NCBI RefSeq assembly: GCF_000020685.1
Contig: NC_012526.1
Coordinates: 1,900,001 to 1,964,000 of the forward strand
Length of the DNA: 64,000 bases
Source of the DNA: Deinococcus deserti VCD115
GTDB lineage: Bacteria > Deinococcota > Deinococci > Deinococcales > Deinococcaceae
Direction: 5' to 3'
A program made the translations under genes and the position numbers. Below, piece after piece: positions 53,365-63,800 of the stretch. Within the stretch, counting starts at the first letter, position 1. Each line of letters starts with the position of its first letter. A model generated the notes under the pieces. The model was not told the DNA's origin, did no database searches, and worked only from the letters and a program-made list of their open reading frames with translations.

Positions 53365-53807
53365 ATGTGTCCTGTCGTGTATCACCTGATTGGCGCTCCT
53401 GGAAGCGAGAAACGGACAGTCGGCCTTAAGCTCGCCGAACTGACCGGTGCGGTCCTGCTGGACAATCACCTGTTCCGCGACGCGGTGTACAAGCCCTATG
53501 GTGCCGACGGATTGCGGCCCAGCCCAGCGGTGTGGCATCCGCGCAACGAATAAGCGACGTGGCCCAGGCACGCCAGGCGCGTTATGTCCCGGTCTGGCTG
53601 GAATGCCCCATATTCGAACTGTGCCGACGGCTTACCCTCCCTGAGCGGCTGCAGCGGGCGAAAATGCGTGATCCGGAACAACTGCGCCATTCTCTGGACA
53701 GTCAGGGCGTCCTGCCACCGCTGCCCGGCGCTCTGCGCATTGATACGTCTGTTGTGACGCCGGCGGAAGCGGCAATGAGTCCTGCCGCTTCCGCCGGCGT
53801 CACGTAA
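53365..53807 (+). pseudogene. Broken P-loop kinase-like gene
   Basis: ATG 53365 opens [18 protein letters not shown], a Walker-A region of the shikimate/gluconate-kinase type in which the invariant Gly before Lys is Glu, followed by [17 protein letters not shown]. This frame stops at 53553. The rest ([41 protein letters not shown]) continues in another frame to 53807. Roughly 50-60 residues between the two parts are missing compared with a whole kinase, so an internal deletion with frameshift has destroyed it. The 3' end holds a very long hairpin. Confidence 0.75.
53754..53803. repeat. 21-bp perfect inverted repeat at the end of the broken gene
   Basis: 53754-53774 and 53783-53803 are exact reverse complements with an 8-nt loop, beginning GTGACGCCGG. 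No T-run follows, but it stands between converging genes and may end transcription, or it is a mobile palindromic repeat. Confidence 0.75.
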
Positions 53808-53868
53808 ATCAGCAAAGCTCCCGCCAGAGTCGGACGGGAAATCAATCCTGGTTGCTGCTCCTTGAAAT

Positions 53869-54201
53869 CTACTTGACCTTCACTGACTTAGACACCGGCT
53901 GCTTCTTCACCCACTTCACGAATTTGATGACGCCCTCGTGCTCCTGCAGTGCCTCCAGGGAACTGTAGGGTCCAGCCAGGTCGGCGTTGGAAAATGTGCT
54001 GTGGACGTAGCCGTGGCAGGCCGAGCACAGACCCACGGTGGGCAGGTCCTGAACTTTCATGCCCTTGCGGCGCCCAGCCAGGACCGGCATCAGATGATGC
54101 TGGGTCAGTGCGGGGGTTTCACGCTGGCACAGAGCGCACGCGAGTGGCTCAGCCTCAGGGGTGGGATCGGGCCAGGTGGAGTTGGATTGACGGCGGGCCA
54201 T
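53869..54201 (-). CDS. HNH endonuclease
   Basis: 110 residues. CALCQRE and LCSACHGYVH supply four zinc Cys, and TQHHLMPVLAGRR carries the catalytic His pair, with the final His in the CHGYVH segment; this is the compact HNH nuclease fold. It probably nicks or cuts DNA; no methylase or other partner lies nearby. A Lys/Val-rich tail ends the protein. TAATCT (54208-54213, minus sense) lies 6 nt before the ATG (leaderless). Confidence 0.88.
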   Translation of the reverse strand: MARRQSNSTWPDPTPEAEPLACALCQRETPALTQHHLMPVLAGRRKGMKVQDLPTVGLCSACHGYVHSTFSNADLAGPYSSLEALQEHEGVIKFVKWVKKQPVSKSVKVK

Positions 54202-54430
54202 TCATGCAGATTAGGGCAAAGCTGAACCAAGCGGCTCAGCCCACCCCTTCATTCCTGGCCGTGTCCGTCCACGAAATGACCGTACATGTGCATTGTGCAG
54301 GCTCCGAGAAAGCGTCAGCTCATCACGTTGTCACCCGCGGAGCACCCGACCAATCCACTGACCAGGGGTGCTGGTTTTGCCTGCCGTTCCCCTTGCTAAA
54401 CATGCAAATTGGCCGGCCGAACACCTGTAG
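54202..54430. other. Intergenic, no supported gene
   Basis: Holds the HNH promoter at its left edge. I see no coding frame, hairpin or repeat in the rest. Confidence 0.4.
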
Positions 54431-54694
54431 TCAGTACACGTGAAAGTCACGCAGTCCCGTCGCCTCGCTGTACTGGGTCTGGACTTCCCGCACGCGGGCA
54501 TGGGGAGGGCCGCGACCAATCCAGTGCAGCAGGCGCTGCAGGTCCGGGTCATGACCCTCAGCCACCACTTCAACCCGGCCATCAGACAGGTTTTCGGCAT
54601 ATCCACTGACATTCAGGTCTCGGGCATATCGCTGGACGTAACGGCGGTATCCGACGCCCTGTACGGTGCCGGAAATCAGGGCGGTAAGGCGCAT
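54431..54694 (-). CDS. acyP: Acylphosphatase
   Basis: 87 residues from ATG 54694. GTVQGVGYRRYVQRYA has the phosphate-binding loop and catalytic Arg, and GYAENLSDGRVEVVAEG has the catalytic Asn, in the normal order and spacing. It hydrolyses acyl phosphates such as acetyl phosphate. TAGCAT lies 8 nt before the ATG. The in-frame start at 54715 would add seven residues that do not fit the family. Confidence 0.95.
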   Translation of the reverse strand: MRLTALISGTVQGVGYRRYVQRYARDLNVSGYAENLSDGRVEVVAEGHDPDLQRLLHWIGRGPPHARVREVQTQYSEATGLRDFHVY

Positions 54695-54812
54695 ACCGGC
54701 ACATGCTAACGCCACAAACGCAGCAGACCGTGGCCCAGCTTTCGCTGACCAGGCTTGTTCAGCCTGACGTGAGGGTGAGGAAAACGCACAGTGCGCCTCA
54801 TATGAGGAACCC

Positions 54813-54818
54813 TAGAAT
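54813..54818 (+). promoter_or_regulatory. -10 box of the tamB leader ORF
   Basis: TAGAAT ends 7 nt before ATG 54826. No clear -35 at the usual spacing. Confidence 0.5.
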
Positions 54819-54825
54819 GGTATGA

Positions 54826-54885
54826 ATGCCGGAACGTAACGAGAGACTCTGCCTGCGTGCGGTGCAGCGGGCCGGTGGCATGTGA
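54826..54885 (+). CDS. Leaderless upstream ORF coupled to tamB
   Basis: 19 codons, MPERNERLCLRAVQRAGGM, TGA at 54883-54885. The stop overlaps GTG 54882 of tamB as GTGA, the same junction as at prfA. ATG is 7 nt after TAGAAT. GGTGG (54874-54878) in its last codons is the only ribosome-site-like sequence for tamB and is very close to the GTG. Confidence 0.5.
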   Translation: MPERNERLCLRAVQRAGGM

Positions 54886-57800
54886 ATACCGGACCATCTG
54901 TGCCACCCGAGCCGTCCACGCCCCCAGCGGGTGAGGAACAAATCCGCGTGCGACAACGGGCCAGGTGGCCATGGATTCTCCTGTTCACGACCGTGCTGCT
55001 GAGCGCACTGGTCGCGTTTTCACCGGCCCTGCTGGGGCGCTGGGTGCTGTCGCGCCTGGCCCAGGACGCAGAAATCAGTGTTGAGGGAGTTGGTGGCACG
55101 CTGTGGTCACCCAGTATTCGGGGGGCCCGGGTGGCTCTGCCGGGGCTGAATGCTCAGGCAGAACAGGCTGATGTCAGGGTCACGGGGATTGATCCACGCA
55201 CCCGCACGGTTCGGCTGAATGTAGCGGTACGCGACGCGACTGTGAACCTGAAACTGAGCGAGCTGCTTTCAAGCACTGACGAACAGCAGGACGGTGGCTG
55301 GAAGGTCGTTCTGAGCGGCGTGGATGTCCATAGCACCCGCGTCAATGTCAATGGTCAGGGGCTGAACGTCCCCAATGGCTCGTTCAGTGCTGCCCGCACC
55401 GGGGATGGAACACTGGCGGTGCGCGGCCGCACCACCGAGGGCGAGCTGAATGCTGACGTCGTGATCGGTGAGAACAACGGAGTCAACACCTACCGAATTG
55501 ACGTAGACGCCGATGCCCGGGTTCTGAACCATTACTGGCCGGGTGTAACAGCCGGGCGTATCACGGGCCGGTACCTCGTGGGTCAGGGCCCGGTCCACGG
55601 CGACCTCAACCTGCGCGGCGGCGCACTCCGGGTTCCTGACGCACGTTTTGTGGTGGTGCGCAACATTGCCGGAAGCGCCCGACACCGGGGCGATCAGATT
55701 GGTATCAAGCTGGCCGGACGTGGATGGAATGGCCCGGTCAATGCAAACGGCGGCGTGGACCTCAAGGCGCGCAACTGGACTCTGACGGCCGATGCCCGGC
55801 CGACTGTCTCCGGCCTCGCGCAGGCACTGGACACTGTTGGTGAAGGCCCGATGGAACTTCGGGTCACTGCTGGCGGCTGGAGCACCGTCCGGGTCAAGGG
55901 CTATGCCAAAGCGTCGGGTTCCTTTGCCCGTGTGCCGTTTCGTGACGCAAAAGCCGAGTACACCTACCTCAGCCGGGACGGCGACAAGGCCAGTCAGACC
56001 AATGATCTGGCGTTCAGTGCCCTGACCGCGCTGTCCGGCTCCCAGAAGCTCACCGCGCGCTGGGCCATCGGCCGTGAGGGCCGGGCGAGCTGGGTCGGAG
56101 ACTTCGGCAGCCAGCCTCTCAACGTTCGCGGCGATATCAATGCCGAGAATGTGGTGGCCCTCTCGGGCGCGACCCTGGGTGGCCCGGTATCTGGCACGGT
56201 CGCCCTGAGAGGCACCCGTATCAATGCCGTTCTGAACCCCGACTACGGGGAGGCGCTGGCACGCGTGGCCCTGACTGGCACACCGGAAAATCTGCGTGCG
56301 GTGGTCAGTGGCGGCCAGGCCGGGCCTTTTTCGCTGGCTGGAGTCGTGACCTACAACGAGCGCGGTCTGAAAGCTGACCTGGGGCCAGTGCAGCTGGACC
56401 TGAACCGTGACCTGATCGGGAACTGGCAGGCACAAAACCTGAGCGGCCTGGGCGTGGCCCTGAACGGCAGCGGCCGGGTGAATCTTTCCAGTGGTGACGT
56501 GACCGGTCAGCTTTCGGCGCGGGTGCCTGGGCTGGAGGAAACGCTGACCGGGCCGGTCAGCGTGAATTATGTTCGGCAGCGCGGAACCTTCCGGCCAGGA
56601 GCACAGCGGCTGGTCTGGAACAACCGGGTGTTTGGAGCCAGCATGCGCAGCCTGCGTCTGGCCAACGGCATCCGGGTCAGCGGTGACCTGAACGTCACCA
56701 ATGATCTGCGAGCTTACGGCGTCCTGCGGGCCCAGGGGGAGGGGTTCGATGTGCGGGCGGTGGGCCGCGGACGCACGGCCTCACTGCGCGGCACAGCCGG
56801 CGGCGTCACCGTGCTGGCTGACACAGAGCTTCAGTCACCATACCGGACTGCCGCGCGGGTGGAAGGCGCTGACATCCGCGGCACCCTGAGCGTAGGTCGG
56901 GCTCTCACCTTTACTCTCGTAACCGGCAGCCAGACCGCGCGCGGTACCCTTGAAGGGTACCGCCTGGACGCCACTGGCCGGGTGGATCTGGGTGCCCTGC
57001 GTCCGCTGCTGGGAGAGACGGACCTGAGCGGCACACTGGACCTGAACCTCGCAGGCCTGGGAGGCGGCGCCGACGTCAATGCCCGCGTGGCCGGCACCCA
57101 GATCACCGGCACGCTGACCCGCGCCGTCGGACCGGTGAATGCCAGGCTGCGGGTCCGCGCCGCGGATGGCGTCGAAGCGCAACTGGCCGGACAGGTCTAC
57201 CCTGACGTGCAGACCTCCGGCATCGTGCGCGCTCAGGGCCAGACCCTGCAGGCCAGCGTCTCGGGTCCCTACGACGCCCTGCGTGCCCAGGTCACCGGGC
57301 AGACCACGGCTCTAGCGCTGGGCGGCGTGACTCTGCCAGCCCAGCCCGTCAATCTCAGAGCTACTCTTACTCCGGACCTCAGCGCGAGTGGCACCTGGGG
57401 CGGGTTGCGAGCCACCTATGAGGCTGACCGCGGCCTGATCCGCCTGACGGGTACCCAGGTGGCAAACGGTATTCGTGTCAGCGGAAATCTGACTGTCAAC
57501 CGGGACCTGCAGGCCTTTGGAACGTTGCAGGCCCAGGGGGAGGGGTTCGATGTGCGGGCGGTGGGTCGGGGACGTACGGCCTCACTGCGCGGCACGGTGA
57601 ACGGGGTGACGGTTGTCGCCGATACCGGCCTTCAGGCTCCTTTCCGCACCGTAGCGCGAGTGGTAGGCACGGACATCCGCGGCACCCTGAGCCTGGACCG
57701 CGGCGTGAATTTTTCGCTGGAAACCCGTGGCGAGACCGCCCGCGGCTCCCTGAATGGGAATCGCCTGGACGCCACTGGCCGGGTGGACCTGGGTGCTCTG

Positions 57801-60800
57801 CGGCCGCTGCTGGGAGAGACGGACCTGAGCGGCACACTGGACCTGAACCTCGCAGGCCTGGGAGGCGGCGCCGACGTCAATGCCCGCGTGGCCGGCACCC
57901 AGATCACCGGCACGCTGACCCGCGCCGTCGGACCGGTGAATGCCAGGCTGCGGGTCCGCGCCGCGGATGGCGTCGAAGCGCAACTGGCCGGACAGGTCTA
58001 CCCTGACGTGCAGACCTCCGGCATCGTGCGCGCTCAGGGCCAGACCCTGCAGGCCAGCGTTTCGGGTCCCTACGACGCCCTGCGTGCCCAGGTCACCGGG
58101 CGGACTGGCGCCCTGACCTTCAACGGAGTCACGGTGCCAGCGCAGGGAGTTAACTTGCGTGCCACTTTGACGCCGGACCTCCGCGTCAACGGCACCTGGG
58201 GTGGGTTGCAGGCCACCTACGACGCTGACCGTGGTCTGGTTCGCCTGACCGGTACTCAGCTCCTGAGCGCTTTTGGCCGCACGGGGCAGGTGCAGGGCTC
58301 GGCCAGCTGGGGACCCGGGTTCCGTGGTCAGGTAGCAGCGCGCGGCACCCTGGAGGGCTACACCCTGAATCTGAACGGGCCCTGGCAGGCTCTGCGCGTA
58401 CAGGCCAGCAGCCGTGAAGGGCTCCGCGCTTCCGGCACTGCGTCGTTACCCGATGGACGCTACGACCTGCGCGTGCGCGGCGCCGTGGCCAATGGCCTGT
58501 CCGTGGACGGCCGCGTCACCGGTCTGGGCGACCAGCCACGTGGCTCTCTGCGCGTCTTTGACGCGGCAGGGGGTTCAGCCCGCGTCACACTGCGCAGCCT
58601 GTCAGATTTCGATATCAATACAGCTGGGCTACAGATCGCCGGACAGACACTGCGGGGGTCCCTGCGAGCACAGAATGGACAGCTTGCCGGCACCCTGCGC
58701 GCCGGACCTCTGACCGTGGTCGCGGCGGGCGGCCGCCTGAATGCGACTGGCGAGTTTGCCGGGCAGCAGGTCCGTGCCAGCGGTCGTCTGACGCTTCCCA
58801 ATCAGGTCTCGGACGTGAATGTCGTGGTCACAGGGCCATATTTCACGGCGAGCGCCACTGGCGATCTCGACGCCCTGCGCGGGACCCTGCGCCTGAACGC
58901 TCAGAACTTCGGCGCTGACCCGGCGCTTCTGACAGTACCGGCACAGGTGTTCCCCCTGACTGCGTCAGTGACTGACCTGCGCGTCAGCGCCGGAGGCCTG
59001 ACCTACACCAATGGTCTCTGGAGCGGCGCCCAAAGAATTCGGTACGCCCTGAATACCCAGCCAGGCGAAGCACGTCTGACCGGCAACAGCAAGGTCCTTG
59101 CGGCCCTCCCCACCGGACCGCTGGGGGGCCAGGTCACGCTGCTGCCTGCGCTGGGAGGCACGGTCACCACGAGCCTCTCCCCCATTCTGGGCCGGTTGCC
59201 CCAGTCGGTGCGTCCACTGGTCGTCCCCGGCCAGCTGGTCGCCCAGCTCACGAGGAACGGCGCGCTGCTCCGGACAAACGGCACCCGCTATCAGGGCGCG
59301 CCCCTGAATCTGGACGCACGCCTGGGCTGGGTGCGCCGGATTACCCTGGCCGGCACGCTGACCCACCCCGGCACCCGGGTGCCGCTGCGGTATGACGGCC
59401 GGACCCTGACGGTCCGCGGAGCCTCACTGGACGCCCGGACCCTGGAGCCTGTCCTGTCCGGAGCACGGGGCCGCATGAACCTGGACCTGAACATTCCCGA
59501 GCTGGACTTTGAGCGCGCCAGCGGCCGGGCCCTGGTGGACCTGAGCGCCCAGGGTGAACGGGCGACGGGCCGCCTGAGCCTGTCGCGCGGGCAACTGAGC
59601 GCCGACCTGACCAGCACGATTGCAGACCGCACCATCCGGGTTTCTGGTCCGCTGTACCCCGAGGCCAACGCCGTGCTCAGTGTGGACGATGTTCGCGGCA
59701 CGCTGACCGGCCGGGCCGAACAGGCTCTGATCCTCCGGGCAGCCGGAACGGTTGAGGGCCGCACCCTGAACCTCAGCGCCACGGCAACCGGCCTGACCGG
59801 ATCACAGGCCCGCCTGGCCTTGAGCGGCAGTGCCGCAGGCGCGGTTGTGAACCTCACCGCGCAGCAGGGCCAAAGCACTGATCTGGTCGGATGGGGAGTT
59901 GCAGGCAGCCTGAACGTTCCGGACCTGCAGGCCCTGGCCGGCACGAGTGGCCGCGTCAGCGCCACCCTCAGCGGCACCTTGGGAGACCTGCGCCTGAACG
60001 CAGCAGGAACCGTAGGGGATGTGACCTTCAGCGCCCCCGCTTCCTTCCAGGACGGCACCCTGCGCCTGAGCGGCGCCTCGGCCGCCCTGAACGGAGTCCA
60101 GGCGCGCCTGTCTGGCACAGTATTCCCAGCCCTGAACCTGAGTGCCCGCGCTACGCTCACCGACTACCTGCCTGGAAGCTACACCGCACAGGTACGCGGC
60201 GCCCTGAGGAAGCCGGACATCTCTGTGCAGGGCAAGCTGCAGAACACACGAAGTGGACTGCAGGCCGGTGGCTCTGCGGTCACGGCGCGGCTGCTGGGCC
60301 AGGACTGGAAGGCTGGCTTCACCGGAGCTCCGCTTTCCGGCAGCCTGCGCGGCCAGTTGGGCACCAACGCCCTGGGTGGCTTGCAGACGGCGCGCCTGAC
60401 CGTGCATGCTCCCTTTATCAGCGGTGACACGACCGTGCGCCTTGATGGCACGGCCGGGTGGAACACCCTTGCAGGCTGGACCGGTTCGCTACGCGCGGTG
60501 GGCGATGTCCCGGGAGGACCGCTGGACGCTGTGCTTGATGGCCGCGGCACCCTTAACGTGGCGGCGCGTGTGGGTCAGGGTGCCCGCTCCGCCAGTCTGA
60601 CTGGGGCGCTGAGTGCCAACCTGCCGCTGCGGCCAGGCGGCGCCCTGACCCTGCAGGCCTTTGACGTAGGAGCACTCTGGGGCCGTACCGATCAGCTGCG
60701 CCTGACAGGTGGGGTTACCCTGGCAGGGCGCACATGGTCGGCGCTGGAAGCCGGCTTTACCGGCCGGGTACAGGACACGGCAGGCGACCTGAGCGGAGAC

Positions 60801-63800
60801 CTGGGTGCCAGCTACAGCGCCGGGGATCTCAGCGTGCGTCTGGCCGGACCCAAAGTGGCTGGCGGAGCACTCCTGCGCAGCGGCCGTTACGAGGCGACCC
60901 TGCGGGCCGATACTGTTCGTCTTGCGCGCCTGCTGCCCGCCGGACTGGATGTCGACGCCCTGACCTTCGCGGGCACTCTGGAAGCCCGCGGCAGCCTGAA
61001 CGCTTCACCGGAGCGCATTGTGCTGCGCAACGTGGCTCTGAAAGGCGAGCAGGCACAGACTGGGCCGTTCAGCCTGTACGGCTCGGCGACCTACACGCCA
61101 ACCACTCTGGAAACGGCACTGGCTGGCAGCCTGCGTGGCGGCCTGCTGCGGGCCGACGGTGCCCTTCCGGCTGGAGTGCGCGTGACCGTGCGTGACCTTC
61201 CGACCAACTATGTGGGCGCGGCCTCACTGGGCAGGGGCACGCTGACCGCAGATCTCACCTTACGCGGAGCGGCGGCCGATCCCACCATGACCGGGACGGT
61301 CAATGCCAGCACTGAGAACCTCGATGCACTGCTGACCGTGGCGGGCCGGGTGCGCGACCCGCGTCTGAGCGCCCGCGCCACCCTGAAAGGCGACGCGAGC
61401 GGCACCCTGTATGCCGAGGCTTCGGACCTGGACCTGCAGCGCGGCACCTTGCGTACCCGGGTGTACGGCACGGTCATCCAGGACCAGAACAGGGCGACGC
61501 TGGACCTCAGCGGGATGTGGCCTCGCCTGGCCGGAACCGTGCAGGCGCAGGTAGACGGAATTGAGACGCCGGTGATCCTGCGCGGTGACGCCCAGGGCAA
61601 TTACAACGTGAATGCCGGCGAGCTCGGCAGCGGCCGCCTGACCCTGACGGGCGGGCAGGGCCTGGTTCCGGGACTGAAAGGGCAGCTGGCTCTGACCCCG
61701 CTGCCCCTGGTAGACGGCACGGGTCAGCTGTCGGTGAGCGCCACGCTGGGCGGCACCCTCCTGGCCCCCACCCTGGCAGGCTCCCTGGCTTCCCGCGATG
61801 CAGTGGCCGCTGGCGTCGAGCTGCAGAATACGACTGGTACGTTCAGTGGTACCCTGGCCGGCCTGCGGGGCACACTGACCCAGTCTGGCCGCACGGTCGC
61901 CACTCTTGAGGGCCCACAGGCCCAGCTGAGTGACCTGCGCCTGAACGCCGCCGGAAGCATCCTGAGTGTCAGTGGCAACGCCGACCTCGGTGGCCGCACA
62001 GAGCTGAGCGTGGGTGCTACCGGAGCCCTGAAAGGAACCCTGAACGCCTCCTACGCCGCACAAGCCCTGAGCCTCCGGGGCAGCCTGGGTGGCCTGCAGG
62101 GACTGCGCGCGGCCGTGGATGTTCAGGCCAGTGCTCGCACCGGATGGCGCGGCACAGCGCGCGTCACAGGCGGGCCTCAGGGCGTGCTCTCGCGTCCGGT
62201 GCAACTGAGTGTTAGTGGACCTTTGAACCATCCCCTGGTACAGGGTGACGCCGGGCTGCTGGGCGCCGGGGCGCGCATCGTGGCCAACACATCAGGCGTG
62301 CAGGTGCGGCTGGTGGACGGTCCCGAAGCTTCGGCCAGTGGAGTCGTGGAGGTCAGGCCAGGAGAAACAGGGGCATGGCGCTGGAGCGGCGCAGTCAGCC
62401 TGAGCCGGCCCGAACTCAGCCTGAATGTGACTCCCAGCGGTCCGGTGGACGATCCGAGCGTGCTGCTCAGCGTGCGCCGCGGCGACTGGCGCGCCAGCGG
62501 CACAGCCGGCCTGTCCGGGGCCGACCTGACCGTAAGCGATGGTGAGCGCGCCGGCACACTGACCTGGGAGGACGGTCAGGTGGCGACCAATCTGCCTGGC
62601 CTCAATCTGGCCCGGCTTGGGCTCGATGGACTGGGAGGCACCCTGACGGCTCAGGGCAGCGTCACCACAGCGACCCAGGACGGTCAGGTGACGCTGCGGA
62701 TTTCGGGGCTGCGCACGCCCTATACCCTCCCCTACCTGGGCGTGGATCTGGACGGTGAGGTCAGCGGGAATATCACCCTGCGTGCGGCGCGCCCAGCTGT
62801 TCAGGCAAGCCTGGCCCTGTCCAGCGGCACCCTGAACGTCACGGCTGCCCAGGGTCCGGACCACTGGACCGGACGCGTGGGTGGCCGCCTGACACGTGAA
62901 TACGGCACGCTCAGCGTGGATGTCAATGCAGACAAAGGTGGGCTCCGCGGCACGCTGGACGCTGCGCGTTTCCCGCTGGACCTGGCTGGCCAGAACCTGC
63001 GTGCGGATGGACGCGTCACGCTGAACGGACAGACCTTTGAGGCCCGGCTGGTGGCCCGAAATACCATCAACGGGGACACGGCCGGCCAGGTCCGCGTGGA
63101 CGCCTCGGGGGGCATCGCCGATCTGGTTCCAACCTTGCAGGGTGCCCTGGCCCTGCAACCGACCGAAGATGGCTACGGCCTCAGAGCAACGCTGAGCGAC
63201 CTTGAAATTGCCGATCTGAAGATTGCTCCCGGCCTGTCCGGTCCGGTCAGCGGAGAAGCCAACCTGCGCGACGGCGGCGGCACCTTTACGCTCCGTTCTG
63301 ACGTCCTGAAGGTCGGGCCGCGCACCCTGCGCGCCCGCTTGGAAGGAACCCAGGTATCCGGGGACTGGCGTATTCGTGGATTCCTGGGCCAGTCGGAGTT
63401 CACGGCGGGCCTGAATGCCGGTGAGGTCTTCGGGCAGGGCAACCTGCGGGGGCTGCCCTTGGGTGCGGCGGCTGCGGCCGCACTGGGCACCGTCCCAGGT
63501 GAGGGTGTGGTCACGGGTGTGGTCCGCTTCCGCTTCCCGCTGGCTGACCCGCAGGCCGGCGAGGCAACCGTGGTGGCCGAGCGTATCCGTGTCAGCGCCA
63601 CCAGTGGCCAGGGCAAGGACGCTGTCACCGAAACCCTGATGGGCAGCGGCACCCTGGACTATGCCCGGCGCGAACTGCGGAGCATCAACGTGCAGCTCTC
63701 GGGCGCGGGAACGTGGGACGTGCGGGGCCAGTTCACGCGTGAGCGGGTCGACCTGACTGCGCAGTTCACGAACACCACCTTTACCCCGGTGCTGCAGCTG

